Assembly: GCF_009857445.1 (NCBI RefSeq)
Contig: NZ_WWCN01000001.1
Span: 248,001 to 312,000 of the forward strand
Length of the DNA: 64,000 nt
Source of the DNA: Duganella flavida
GTDB lineage: Bacteria; Pseudomonadota; Gammaproteobacteria; Burkholderiales; Burkholderiaceae_D
Reading direction: 5' to 3'
Positions 55,913-64,000 of the stretch are shown here, in pieces. How positions within the stretch are numbered: position 1 is the stretch's first letter; the number at the start of each line of letters is the position of its first letter. A program made the position numbers and the translations under genes. The notes beneath the pieces were generated by a model. It was not told the origin of the DNA. It saw only the letters and a program-made list of their open reading frames with translations, and ran no database searches.

Positions 55913-57853
55913 TTAGTTCAGCGCGGACAGGGATGCGGTGAATTTCGCCGCATCCTGGAAGCCGATCACGCGGGCGTTGGCAATCTCTTTGCCCTGCTTG
56001 TCGAACAGGATGATGCCGGGCGGGCCGAACAGGCCGAAGCGTTTCAGCATGGCTTTGTCGTCGGCATCGTTGGCGGTGACGTCGACTTGCAGCAGCACGC
56101 TGTTGGCCAGTTTGGCGCGCACTTGCGGATCGATGAAGGTCAGCTTTTCCATTTCTTTACAAGACACGCACCAGTCGGCGTAGAAGTCCAGCATGGCGGT
56201 CTTGCCGCCGGTTTGCGCCAGTACCGCGTCCAGCTGCTGCACGGTCTTGATGCGCTGGAAGGTGAGCGATGCTTCATGCGGCGCTTTGCCGCCAGCCAGA
56301 TGCGCGAGCGGCGCCAGCGGATCGCGGCCACCGCTGACCACGCCGACCAGTTGCGCCACGCCCAGCACGGCGACGATCACGCCCACCGATTTGGCCACCC
56401 ACTGGCCGGAATTCATCAGCAAATACATGCCGTAGCCGACCAGCAGCGCGGCCCAGCCCATCATCTGCACCGCGCCCGGCAGCACCGGCGACACCAGCCA
56501 CCAGCCGACGGCCAGCATCAACACGCCGAAGAAGCGCTTCACGGCATCCATCCACATACCGGCTTTCGGCAGCAGCGTGCCGGCCGAGACGCCCACCAGG
56601 ATCAGCGGCACGCTCATGCCGAGCGCCATCGAGTACAACGCCCAACCGCCCATGACCGGATCATGCGCCTGACCGATGTACACCAGCACCGCCGCCAGCG
56701 CCGGGCCAACGCAAGGGCCGACGATCAAGGCCGAAATCATCCCCATGACAAATACGCCAGCCAGCTTGCCGGCCGATTGCTGGTTGGAGACCGTGCTTAA
56801 CTTCGATTGCAGCGCTGCTGGCACTTGCAACTCGTAGAAGCCAAACATCGACAACGACAGCAGGGCCATCAACACGGCAAACGTGCCAAGCACCCATGGA
56901 TTTTGCAATTCCGCTGCCAGGCCTTCGCCCAGCACGCCGGCGGCCACACCGAGCGCGGTATAGATGATGGCCATGCCCTGTGAGTAGGTGACCGACAGCA
57001 GCAAACCGCGCGCACGGTTGGACTGCGCGCCTTCGCCAACGATGATGGAAGACAGGATCGGCACCATCGGCAGCACGCAAGGCGTGAAGGATAGCGCCAG
57101 GCCCAGCAAGAAGAAGGTGGACAGGATCACCAGCAAATGGCCGCCTTTCAGCGCGGCGGTGCCGAGGCTGGCTTCGCTCTGCTGGGATGGCGCGGCGGCC
57201 ACCACTGGCGCCGGCTGCGGAATGTCGGTGGCGGTTGGATTCGGGACGGTGTAAATTTTGACGCCAGGCGTCAGCGCGGCTGCCTTGCCGCCATCGACGC
57301 CTTGGTTGACGGCGCCTTGACTAGCGGCGCTGGCTGCTGCCGCGATGGCCGACGGCGCAGCAGGGGCTGGTGCGGCGGCGGCGGACGTGACAGCGGCCGG
57401 AGCTGCGGCCGGCGCAGCTGGCAGCGGCACCGAACCGCTACCGGTCAGCGACGCCTTGTAATCCTGCGGCGCGTAGCACAGGCCCTTCTCCGAGCAGCCC
57501 TGGCCGCTCGCCTGTAGCGTGAACGGCCCATTCACGTCCACCGGGATCGTGATGGTCAGGCCTTTGCGATAAGTCTCCACATCCTTGGCGAAGGTCTCGT
57601 CGTAATGCACCTTGCCCGGCGGGATCTGCGGCGCGCCCAGCTTGGCGCCCTGCGCGCTGAACTTGAAGCGCTCGCGGTACATGTAGTAGCCGTCCGCAAT
57701 CTGGAACGTCACCGCGACGGTATGCCCTTCCACCATGCGCGCCGAAAACTTGAAGGCCTCGGACGGATCGAGGAAATCTTCCGCGTGGGCGGGCTGCAGC
57801 AAGAGCGCGATCAGCGCCAGCAGCGGCGCAATAAAACGGACAAATCGGGACAT
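55913..57853 (-). CDS. dsbD: Thiol:disulfide interchange protein DsbD
   Basis: A 646-residue protein moving electrons from cytoplasmic thioredoxin to the periplasm. It has a signal peptide (ending PAHA), an N-terminal alpha domain with the active Cys pair in GQGCSEKGLCYAPQ, and an Ala/Pro-rich linker longer than in E. coli. Eight membrane helices follow, with Cys in SFTPCVLPMVPIL and LIVGPCVGPAL, and the C-terminal thioredoxin-like domain has C562-V-S-C565 in ADWCVSCKEMEK. It reduces DsbC and supports cytochrome c maturation by supplying reduced haem-binding Cys, which fits the nearby resB-ccsB genes. Confidence 0.97.
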   Translation of the reverse strand: MSRFVRFIAPLLALIALLLQPAHAEDFLDPSEAFKFSARMVEGHTVAVTFQIADGYYMYRERFKFSAQGAKLGAPQIPPGKVHYDETFAKDVETYRKGLTITIPVDVNGPFTLQASGQGCSEKGLCYAPQDYKASLTGSGSVPLPAAPAAAPAAVTSAAAAPAPAAPSAIAAAASAASQGAVNQGVDGGKAAALTPGVKIYTVPNPTATDIPQPAPVVAAAPSQQSEASLGTAALKGGHLLVILSTFFLLGLALSFTPCVLPMVPILSSIIVGEGAQSNRARGLLLSVTYSQGMAIIYTALGVAAGVLGEGLAAELQNPWVLGTFAVLMALLSLSMFGFYELQVPAALQSKLSTVSNQQSAGKLAGVFVMGMISALIVGPCVGPALAAVLVYIGQAHDPVMGGWALYSMALGMSVPLILVGVSAGTLLPKAGMWMDAVKRFFGVLMLAVGWWLVSPVLPGAVQMMGWAALLVGYGMYLLMNSGQWVAKSVGVIVAVLGVAQLVGVVSGGRDPLAPLAHLAGGKAPHEASLTFQRIKTVQQLDAVLAQTGGKTAMLDFYADWCVSCKEMEKLTFIDPQVRAKLANSVLLQVDVTANDADDKAMLKRFGLFGPPGIILFDKQGKEIANARVIGFQDAAKFTASLSALN

Positions 57854-57988
57854 GAAAATCTTCTCTCAGGGGGACTGGTCATTGGAGCAACAGCATAGTA
57901 CACCGAGCGCGTTTTTCCCGCCTGAGCGCGGCCTTAAAACTTTGTTTTATGCGAAACTCGGCCCTTTCACACCACCGGAGCAAGTCCC
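57854..57988. other. 135-bp divergent spacer between dsbD and the M28 peptidase gene
   Basis: A spacer with a direct repeat of gagcgcg near 57903 and 57926. A plus-strand promoter for the peptidase gene must lie here (possible ttgttt/tatgcg region around 57941), but the match is weak. Confidence 0.25.
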
Positions 57989-59644
57989 ATGTCCTCATTC
58001 CGTCCCCTGCTGTTTTCCGCCCTCGCGCTGGGCGCCCTGCCCGCGCTGGCGCAAGCGCCGACCAAGGCCCTGAACGCCATCTCGGCCAAGGATCTGCTGG
58101 AACACATCAAAACGCTGGCGTCCGATGAATTTGAAGGCCGCGCGCCCGGCACCGCTGGCGAGACCAAGTCGGTGGCCTACATCGAGCAGGAATTCAAGAA
58201 ACTGGGCCTGAAACCGGGCAATCCGGACGGCTCGTGGGTGCAAGCCGTGCCGATGCGTGGCCAGAAACCAGCGCCGAGCTTCAGCTACACCATCAACGGC
58301 CAAAAAGTGGCGCTGAATTTCCCGGACGATTACGTGGCCCACTCGACCAGCCAGCCGGCTACGGTCAACGTTAATAACTCTGAAATCGTGTTTGTCGGCT
58401 ACGGCGTGCAGGCGCCGGAATACGGCTGGGACGATTACAAGGGCGTGGACGTGCGCGGTAAAACCATCCTGATGCTGATCAACGATCCGGCGATTCCTGA
58501 TCCGAATAATCCGGCCGAGCTGGATCCAGCCATGTTCAAGGGCAAAGCAATGACGTATTACGGCCGCTGGACCTACAAATACGAAATCGCCGCCAAGCTG
58601 GGCGCGGCAGCAGCCATTATCATTCATGAAACAAAGCCGGCCGCCTATCCGTGGGACGTGGTGCGCAGCGGCGGCGTGGCCGAGCACTTCGACCTGCTGC
58701 ACAGCGGCGACGATCCGGACGCGCCAACCGTGCCGGGCTGGATCCAGCTGGACAAAGCCAAGGCCATGATGAGCGCCGCCGGCTACGATTTCGACACGCT
58801 GAAAAAACAGGCGCTGACCAAAGATTTCCACCCAGTCAGCCTGAAAGGCACGGCTGATTTTAAGGTCGAAAATATCGCCCGCAATGTGGATTCGAAAAAC
58901 GTGGTGGCTAAAATCGAAGGCAGTGACCCCACACTGAAAAATGAATATGTGATTTACAGCGCACACTGGGATCATTTGGGCGTCGATCCGGGCAGTAAAA
59001 AGATCTATCACGGCGCACTGGATAATGCCTCTGGCGTAGCGGCATTAATGGAACTGGCCAAAGCTTATAAAGCTTTACCGAAAGCACCAAAACGCACAAT
59101 TCTGCTTATTGCCACCACGGCGGAAGAAAAAGGTCTACTTGGCGCAAAATATTATGCTGCGCATCCGCTCTACCCGCTCAAGCAAACCGTCGCCAATATT
59201 AATATTGACGGCATCAACGCCTGGGGAAAAACTGCGCAAATTGAAAACGTGACCTCCGGCCATTCCAGCATCGATGGTTTGCTGGAGAAATATGCCAAGT
59301 CGCAGGGACGATTAATGGAAAAAGATACCCGTTCGGAGCTGGGCAGTTTCTATCGCGCCGACCAGTTGGAATTTGCCCGCGCCGGTGTGCCGGTTTTATA
59401 TACCAAGGCCCGTAGCCGCTATCTCGATAAGCCGGAGAATTACGCGCGTGAAGTCGTGGATAATTATTTCACCCACGATTATCACCAACCTACCGATGGT
59501 TTCCGTAGCGATTGGGATTTCAGCGGCGGCGTGCAGGATATTCAGCTGCTGTTCCAGGTGGGGCTGGATATTGCCCAAGGTGTCACCCCAACCTGGAATG
59601 CCGGCTCCGAATTCAAGGCCGCCGGCGACCGCCGTTTGAAGTAA
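57989..59644 (+). CDS. M28 family zinc peptidase, exported
   Basis: A 551-residue protein with signal peptide (ALGALPALAQ-APT), a PA-like insertion domain (about 90-270) and the M28 catalytic domain. Zinc ligands and catalytic residues are in SAHWDHLGVD, ALDNASGVAAL, TTAEEKGLLG, NINIDGINAWG and HDYHQPTDG. Relatives are aminopeptidases that release amino acids from peptides in the periplasm or medium. The second half of the gene is visibly poorer in GC and uses more A/T-ending codons than the first half and the rest of the window. Confidence 0.93.
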   Translation: MSSFRPLLFSALALGALPALAQAPTKALNAISAKDLLEHIKTLASDEFEGRAPGTAGETKSVAYIEQEFKKLGLKPGNPDGSWVQAVPMRGQKPAPSFSYTINGQKVALNFPDDYVAHSTSQPATVNVNNSEIVFVGYGVQAPEYGWDDYKGVDVRGKTILMLINDPAIPDPNNPAELDPAMFKGKAMTYYGRWTYKYEIAAKLGAAAAIIIHETKPAAYPWDVVRSGGVAEHFDLLHSGDDPDAPTVPGWIQLDKAKAMMSAAGYDFDTLKKQALTKDFHPVSLKGTADFKVENIARNVDSKNVVAKIEGSDPTLKNEYVIYSAHWDHLGVDPGSKKIYHGALDNASGVAALMELAKAYKALPKAPKRTILLIATTAEEKGLLGAKYYAAHPLYPLKQTVANINIDGINAWGKTAQIENVTSGHSSIDGLLEKYAKSQGRLMEKDTRSELGSFYRADQLEFARAGVPVLYTKARSRYLDKPENYAREVVDNYFTHDYHQPTDGFRSDWDFSGGVQDIQLLFQVGLDIAQGVTPTWNAGSEFKAAGDRRLK

Positions 59645-59678
59645 GTCAGACTCAAAAATAGCTAGTACATGCCAATTT

Positions 59679-60908
59679 TTAGCATGCTACAGCACGGCGT
59701 TCCGCATTAAGCACGCGGGACGCCCGCTTGCGCCACCAGATAATCACGCCGGTCACGCTCAGCATCGCCACCACCACGCCCATGAAAGAAATCAGGATAC
59801 GGCCGGGCAGCCCGAGGATGCGGCCGGAATGCAGCGGGAATTGCGCCTGCACGAAGATATCTGCCGCTGTGCCTTTCCACGGCAAACGTTCGCCTAATAG
59901 TTTCCCAGCGCCGTCGTAATATAAATACGCCGGACCGACGCCGCCCGCGCCATGATCGTCACCCGGCTTGTAGAAACTCACGCCATACACATCAAAGGCA
60001 TTGGTATAAAATACACTGCCTACCGGTTCAGACCATTTCCGGCGCGCGGCTTCCTGGCTGGCCGTTTCAATAACCTGTGCATAAGCTACGCTAGGCGCAA
60101 ATGGTTTATGAATATCGGCGATTGGTCGCGTATCAAATGGCGTCGGCGTGACCTTGGAAATCTTGCTCATTACCGGGTAAAACACCTCGCTGTATAAATT
60201 CAGTGAAAAAGCGGTAAAGGCCAGAATAAATAATAATACCCACGTCCATAAGCTGAATGCCCGGTGCAAATCGAAATTCAGTTTATTACTGCCGCCGCTC
60301 CAGCGGACTTTCCAAGCCGGCTTCCAGCGTTGCATCCATGGTTTTGACGCGCCTTGGCGACGCAATGGCAGCGTAAGATAAAAGCCGACAAAGCTATCGA
60401 TTACCCAGATAATCGCAATCCCGCCCATCAGCCATATTCCCCAGCGATCGATTCCCCACATCTCGGGAATATGCAGGGTGTAATGCAGGCGATAAAGGAA
60501 GGAAACAAAGGTCTCCTTGGTAATCGGCCACACCGCGCCCCATTCACGCTTACCCAACTCCTCACCGCTGACCGGATCCACAAAGACCTGGTTAAATCCC
60601 GGCTCATATAATTTCTGCGTGGCCGGGTTCACGCGCGGTGAAACGCCGAAGGCAACCGACTCGCCCGCCTCCGGCTGCAGCGGCATGAAAGTCACCGAAA
60701 TCTGCGGATAGCGCGCCTCCAGCTGCTGGGCCAAGGCCAACGCCGGCTGCGGCGTGCCCGGTGTCTGAGCCTCCATCAGATGCGGATTGAGCACGTCGTC
60801 GAGCTCGTGATCCCACGAAATGATGGCGCCGGTCACGCCGCTGATAAACAGGAAACCGGCGGTCAGCAAGCCAAGGTAGCGGTGTACCAACGTCCAGAAG
60901 GCGCGCAT
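59679..60908 (-). CDS. PepSY-associated membrane protein (siderophore/iron reductase-like)
   Basis: A 409-residue protein with four membrane helices: N-terminal LVHRYLGLLTAGFLFISG, then GGIAIIWVIDSFVGFYLTL, WTWVLLFILAFTAFSLNLY, and C-terminal ILISFMGVVVAMLSVTGVII. The family is often encoded beside TonB-dependent siderophore receptors. Related FpvG/FoxB-type proteins reduce ferric siderophores in the periplasm; conserved histidines in LVHRY and LHYTLHIP may bind haem or metal. It starts 14 bp after the receptor stop and shares its Fur-controlled promoter. Confidence 0.92.
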   Translation of the reverse strand: MRAFWTLVHRYLGLLTAGFLFISGVTGAIISWDHELDDVLNPHLMEAQTPGTPQPALALAQQLEARYPQISVTFMPLQPEAGESVAFGVSPRVNPATQKLYEPGFNQVFVDPVSGEELGKREWGAVWPITKETFVSFLYRLHYTLHIPEMWGIDRWGIWLMGGIAIIWVIDSFVGFYLTLPLRRQGASKPWMQRWKPAWKVRWSGGSNKLNFDLHRAFSLWTWVLLFILAFTAFSLNLYSEVFYPVMSKISKVTPTPFDTRPIADIHKPFAPSVAYAQVIETASQEAARRKWSEPVGSVFYTNAFDVYGVSFYKPGDDHGAGGVGPAYLYYDGAGKLLGERLPWKGTAADIFVQAQFPLHSGRILGLPGRILISFMGVVVAMLSVTGVIIWWRKRASRVLNAERRAVAC

Positions 60909-60922
60909 TTTCTACTCTCTCG

Positions 60923-63112
60923 TCAGAATTTATACTTCAGCGTCAGCGAGGTGCTACGCGGTGCGGCGTAGGTAATCGCGCCGTACGCGGCAAACATGCC
61001 GAAGTGCGTCTTGTCGGTGGCGTTGTTGATGTTCAACTGCGCCGACAGCTTGTCGCTGATGTCGTAACGCGCCATCAGGTTCACCATTGCGAACGCCTCC
61101 TGCTCGATCACACCGCCGTTGGCTTTGACGGCCGCCGCCGGCGCGCCCGGATCCAAGGTCCAGGTACGGCTTTCCCAGTTGACGCCGCCACCCACGGTCA
61201 GCTTGCTCAGTTCGCCCGGCAGCTGGTAGGTGGTGAACACACGGAACAGTGCGCGTGGATAGACGCTGTTGAAGTCGGCGCCGGTGGCATCCTTGGCGCG
61301 GAAGCGGCTGTAGCCAGCGGTGGCATTCCAGCCGCGCGTCAGTTCACCGTTCAGTTCGAACTCGAAGCCACGGCTGGTCGAACCCTTGGTGCCAACGTAG
61401 TAGGCTTCCGGCAGCAGCGGGCCGGCACCATCGCGATCAACCAGACCGCCGGCTTGGCCGAGGTTTTCCTGCTTGATATCGAATACAGCCAGCGCGGCGT
61501 TGACACGGCCGTCGAGGAATTCGCCTTTGATACCGGCTTCCTTGGCCTTGCCTTTGATCGGATCCAGGATCTTGCCGCTGAAATCTTTCAAGTTCTGCGG
61601 CAGGAAGATGCTGGTGTAGCTGGCATAGGCCGAGTAGTTTTCGCTCAGATCATAGACGATGCCGGCATATGGCGTGATTTCGCTGTTGTTTTTGATAACA
61701 TAGGCCGGAGCCCATTGGCCGTGGCCGCTCTGCTCGAAGTTGGTCACGCGGGCGCCGACAATCACTTTTAGCGGATCAGAGATGGAGAAGCGGGTCATGC
61801 CGTACAAGGCTTCCTGCTTGGTGACGCTTTCTTCGTAGAGGGTCGCCGCGCCCCATGTAGGCGCCGGGAAGGCCGCGCCGTTCCAGTTATTGAAGTTGCC
61901 GACGTCCGAGCTGGCGGTGCCAAAATCGGCCGCGCTGCTGTCCGAGCGGAACTCTTTCCGGGAGTTCATGTAACCAATCGCCGCCTCGTGCTTGCGGCCC
62001 AGCAGCTGGAACGGGCCGCTCAGCTGCAGATTGATGTCGTCCTGCTTAGTATGGGTGATGTAGGAACCGGCAAACGAGAACATGCCGAGGCCAGTCACGC
62101 GGTCCGGCACGCCCGACAGGTACAGCAGGTGGGAATCCGCCTTGCGATCGCTGCGGGTGGCGTAGGCGCGCGCTTTCCAGCCGTTGTCAAAGGTGTGCTC
62201 CAGGTTCAGATAGCCTTGGTTGAACGAGCTTTTCCAGTCGGCCCAGCTGGCCGAGGCGGTCTTGGACGGATCCCAGTTGGTCTTGCTGCCATCGGTGTAC
62301 CAGAATGGGAGGCCGCCCCAGATCGGCGCCTTCGGATCGGTTTCCTGGCGGCTGAAGCCGGCTACCAGCAGGGTTTTCGGCGTCAGGTCGGCCTCGACGG
62401 TGGCGAAAATGGTCTGGCTCTTGGACTGGCCCAGATCGATCCAGCTATCGCGCTTGCTGTACTCGGCCACCACGCGGCCGCGTACCGTGCCTTCGCTCTT
62501 CAGCGGGGTCGAGACGTCGACCTGGGCGCGGCGCTCATTCCACGTACCGATACCGATTTCGGCCGAGCCGGCCAGCTGCTTGCTGGTAGCACGCTTGTGC
62601 ACCAGATTGATGGCAGCCGACGGGTTGCCGGCGCCGGTGGTCAGGCCGGTGGCGCCACGCACCACTTCCACGCGCTCATATATGGCCAGCGAGCTGGCCA
62701 CTTCGCCCGAGCTCCAGGCTTGATCCCAAGTGGCCGGGATGCCGTCGACGATCAGGTTGGTGATGTCGAAACCGCGCGCAGTGAAGCCGGCGCGATTGGT
62801 TTCGTACTGGTTGACGGAAATACCGATGACGTTGTTGACCACGTCAGTGATGGTGGTCAGGCCTTGGTCTTCAATGCGCTGCTGCGTCACCACCGACACC
62901 GATTGCGGCGTATCGCGCAGCGACATGTCCAACGGCGTGGCGGTGCGGGCCTTGTCGACGGTGTAGGAGGTTTCACCCAGCTTTTGCGCCGACACTTGCA
63001 CCGACGGCAGTACCGTCATGGCCCGGTCGTCACCGCCGCGCGCCTGCACCAGCAATGGCAGAGCCAGACTGACCAGTGCTGCCAAACGCTTCATCTTCAA
63101 TTGCTTGCCCAT
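60923..63112 (-). CDS. TonB-dependent ferric-siderophore receptor
   Basis: A 729-residue outer-membrane receptor. The start at 63112 is chosen because it follows a ggggaaaag Shine-Dalgarno sequence and opens a signal peptide (MKRLAALVSLALPLLVQA-RGG). The TonB box region is likely TVLPSVQVSAQ. The plug (about 70-195) has SVSVVTQQRIEDQGL, ARGFDITNLIVDG and VVRGATGLTTGAGNPSAAINL. The 22-strand barrel ends in the aromatic terminus SLTLKYKF. No N-terminal signalling domain is present, so control is by Fur rather than an ECF sigma pair. The ligand is unknown; the plug resembles FhuE/FpvA-type hydroxamate or mixed siderophore receptors. Confidence 0.95.
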   Translation of the reverse strand: MGKQLKMKRLAALVSLALPLLVQARGGDDRAMTVLPSVQVSAQKLGETSYTVDKARTATPLDMSLRDTPQSVSVVTQQRIEDQGLTTITDVVNNVIGISVNQYETNRAGFTARGFDITNLIVDGIPATWDQAWSSGEVASSLAIYERVEVVRGATGLTTGAGNPSAAINLVHKRATSKQLAGSAEIGIGTWNERRAQVDVSTPLKSEGTVRGRVVAEYSKRDSWIDLGQSKSQTIFATVEADLTPKTLLVAGFSRQETDPKAPIWGGLPFWYTDGSKTNWDPSKTASASWADWKSSFNQGYLNLEHTFDNGWKARAYATRSDRKADSHLLYLSGVPDRVTGLGMFSFAGSYITHTKQDDINLQLSGPFQLLGRKHEAAIGYMNSRKEFRSDSSAADFGTASSDVGNFNNWNGAAFPAPTWGAATLYEESVTKQEALYGMTRFSISDPLKVIVGARVTNFEQSGHGQWAPAYVIKNNSEITPYAGIVYDLSENYSAYASYTSIFLPQNLKDFSGKILDPIKGKAKEAGIKGEFLDGRVNAALAVFDIKQENLGQAGGLVDRDGAGPLLPEAYYVGTKGSTSRGFEFELNGELTRGWNATAGYSRFRAKDATGADFNSVYPRALFRVFTTYQLPGELSKLTVGGGVNWESRTWTLDPGAPAAAVKANGGVIEQEAFAMVNLMARYDISDKLSAQLNINNATDKTHFGMFAAYGAITYAAPRSTSLTLKYKF

Positions 63113-63141
63113 CTTTTCCCCGGTGTGATTTTTATACAAAC

Positions 63142-63165
63142 ACGAATGATAACGATTCTCATTCA
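63142..63165 (-). promoter_or_regulatory. Fur box
   Basis: The 15-mer tgataacgattctca (63147-63161) matches the 7-1-7 Fur consensus TGATAATnATTATCA at 12 of 14 informative positions. It covers the -10 region of the receptor promoter, so iron-loaded Fur would repress the receptor and PepSY genes. Confidence 0.88.
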
Positions 63166-63175
63166 AAATTGTCAA
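63146..63175 (-). promoter_or_regulatory. Sigma-70 promoter of the siderophore receptor operon
   Basis: On the minus strand, a perfect TTGACA (63175-63170), an 18-base spacer and TATCAT (63151-63146) lie 34 bases before the receptor start and overlap the Fur box. Confidence 0.7.
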
Positions 63176-63196
63176 TCACGCGCTGGGAAATGGGCG

Positions 63197-63225
63197 AAAA
63201 AAAAGCCAGGCTTAGCCTGGCTTTT
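63197..63225 (-). terminator. Intrinsic terminator of rplQ
   Basis: A perfect stem gccaggc/gcctggc (63205-63211, 63215-63221) with a three-base loop, extended by A/T pairs. On the minus strand it is followed by a run of eight T. It ends the ribosomal alpha operon just before the iron locus. Confidence 0.93.
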
Positions 63226-63249
63226 CAGTACTACGAGACTACCGGCTGA

Positions 63250-63645
63250 TTACTCAGCGGTTGGTGCGTCTTCGATAGCGGTGACTTCTGGACGGTCCAG
63301 CAGCTCAACGTAAGCCATTGGAGCGTTGTCGCCAACGCGGAAACCCATTTTCAGGATACGCAGGTAGCCGCCGTTGCGGTTTGCAAAGCGTGGGCCCAGT
63401 TCCGAGAACAGTTTGCCTACGATTTCGCGGTCGCGCAGACGGGCGAATGCCAGACGCTTGTTAGCCAGGGTGTCGGTCTTGCCCAGGGTCAGGATCGGCT
63501 CAACAACGCGGCGCAGCTCTTTAGCTTTTGGCAGCGTGGTTTTGATGGCTTCGTGACGCAGCAGCGATACGGTCATGTTGCGCAGCATAGCCAGACGGTG
63601 GGACGAGGTACGGTTCAGTTTACGGAGGCCGTGACGGTGACGCAT
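63250..63645 (-). CDS. rplQ: 50S ribosomal protein L17
   Basis: A 131-residue ribosomal protein with the conserved N-terminus [20 protein letters not shown] and the central [16 protein letters not shown] ggaag Shine-Dalgarno sequence precedes the ATG. It is the last gene of the alpha operon after rpoA. The last residues ([10 protein letters not shown]) are an acidic extension. Confidence 0.98.
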   Translation of the reverse strand: MRHRHGLRKLNRTSSHRLAMLRNMTVSLLRHEAIKTTLPKAKELRRVVEPILTLGKTDTLANKRLAFARLRDREIVGKLFSELGPRFANRNGGYLRILKMGFRVGDNAPMAYVELLDRPEVTAIEDAPTAE

Positions 63646-63722
63646 GGTACTTCCTTTCGATGATGTTTAAATCCGAGTTCTTCGATCGCTCAACTGAGCG
63701 CGGACCGGTTTTTAGTGAAATA

Positions 63723-63747
63723 CGCCCGCTACGACATGTAGCGGGCG
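63723..63747. repeat. Perfect hairpin in the rpoA-rplQ spacer
   Basis: Ten-base perfect arms cgcccgctac (63723-63732) and gtagcgggcg (63738-63747) enclose a five-base loop. On the minus strand tatttcac follows, so there is no strong T-run. It could be an RNA processing or stability element between the two genes. Confidence 0.65.
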
Positions 63748-63774
63748 GTGCTACAAAATGCAAATCAGTTGGCG

Positions 63775-63811
63775 CCAGGGCAGAACATCGCTGCGCGATG
63801 TCCAGCTCTGG
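63775..63811. repeat. Second, imperfect hairpin in the rpoA-rplQ spacer
   Basis: Seventeen-base arms (63775-63791 and 63795-63811) pair at 14 positions around a three-base loop. It lies 11 bases after the rpoA stop on the minus strand. Confidence 0.55.
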
Positions 63812-63822
63812 CCCCCAATTTG

Positions 63823-64000
63823 TTATTTTTCCAGACCAGCAGGCGGCCAGTTTTCCAGCTTCATGCCCAGGGTCAGACCACGGGAAGCCAGGACTTCTTT
63901 GATCTCGTTCAGGGACTTGCGGCCCAGATTCGGCGTTTTCAGCAGTTCGTTTTCCGAACGCTGGATCAGGTCGCCGATGTAGTAGATGTTTTCTGCTTTC
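63823..64000 (-). CDS. rpoA: RNA polymerase alpha subunit, C-terminal end only
   Basis: The last 59 codons of rpoA, cut by the window edge. The alpha C-terminal domain is unmistakable: [36 protein letters not shown] and [12 protein letters not shown]. This part binds UP-element DNA and activators. It is followed on the same strand by rplQ, 177 bp away. Confidence 0.97.
   Translation of the reverse strand, partial: KAENIYYIGDLIQRSENELLKTPNLGRKSLNEIKEVLASRGLTLGMKLENWPPAGLEK

Noticed and set aside
63660..63902. 80-codon plus-strand frame across the rpoA-rplQ spacer
   Set aside because: It runs over both hairpins and into antisense of rpoA; no initiation signal.

Overview
The window looks like chromosomal DNA of a GC-rich betaproteobacterium, most likely of the Oxalobacteraceae (Massilia, Duganella or Janthinobacterium type). 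This rests on gene order: lolB-ispE-tRNA-Gln-prs-rplY-pth, pilMNOPQ followed by aroK/aroB, cyaY/lptM/lysA, resB-ccsB-cytochrome c4 opposite engB-hemB, and rplQ after rpoA are all typical of beta- and gammaproteobacterial chromosomes. Protein character agrees: system II cytochrome c maturation, a Zn-independent type HemB, and MsrPQ. I saw no rRNA, transposase, integrase, phage gene or CRISPR array. There is one tRNA (Gln, UUG).

Layout. 1-4.3 kb (minus): a truncated GAF protein, a MOSC protein, an NYN/LOTUS protein with a histone-H1-like tail, and ychF. 4.7-11 kb (plus): a DUF885 zinc-peptidase-like protein, then the translationally coupled membrane pair DUF2339/DUF3999. 11-18.2 kb (minus): M20 amidohydrolase, pth, rplY, prs, tRNA-Gln, ispE, lolB and a TPR lipoprotein. 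18.3-22.2 kb (plus): mutM, a dynamin-like GTPase and mutY, so both enzymes of the 8-oxoguanine repair system flank a membrane-remodelling type GTPase. 22.2-32.7 kb (minus): a small coiled-coil membrane protein, dgt, a fused aroK-aroB, an Ig-like repeat lipoprotein, and pilQ, P, O, N and M. The block from pilM to dgt is tightly spaced and looks like one operon of type IV pilus assembly plus shikimate-pathway genes.

33-37.2 kb (plus): mrcA (PBP1A), the tiny lptM, and lysA, with cyaY on the other strand. LysA makes lysine from the meso-DAP that also feeds the peptidoglycan on which PBP1A acts. 37.2-43.9 kb (minus): a 91-bp palindromic element, a solute-binding-protein-like gene, msrQ/msrP (repair of oxidised periplasmic methionine), ccsB/resB (cytochrome c assembly) and cytochrome c4. 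44-45.7 kb (plus): engB and hemB. 45.7-55.2 kb (minus): a proline-rich one-helix protein of unknown function, an FAD/NAD(P)-binding protein, an RND efflux permease and adaptor, and a histidine kinase/response regulator pair that probably controls them. A Spy/CpxP-like chaperone with a Gly/His-rich tail lies divergently beside the regulator. 55.9-64 kb: dsbD, an M28 peptidase, a Fur-controlled iron locus (TonB-dependent siderophore receptor plus PepSY reductase-like protein), rplQ and the end of rpoA.

Most genes are conserved housekeeping genes. The unusual items are the AroK-AroB fusion, the Ig-like lipoprotein inside the pilus operon, the dynamin-like protein with an altered P-loop, two long near-perfect palindromes (31 bp and 91 bp), several tail-to-tail gene pairs with no gap or with overlapping ends, and a local GC dip near 58.8-60.6 kb. 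I found no clear, self-contained undescribed system such as a new defence or secretion island. Starts were adjusted where a signal peptide, conserved N-terminus or Shine-Dalgarno sequence argued against the longest frame. Motif positions are counted by hand.
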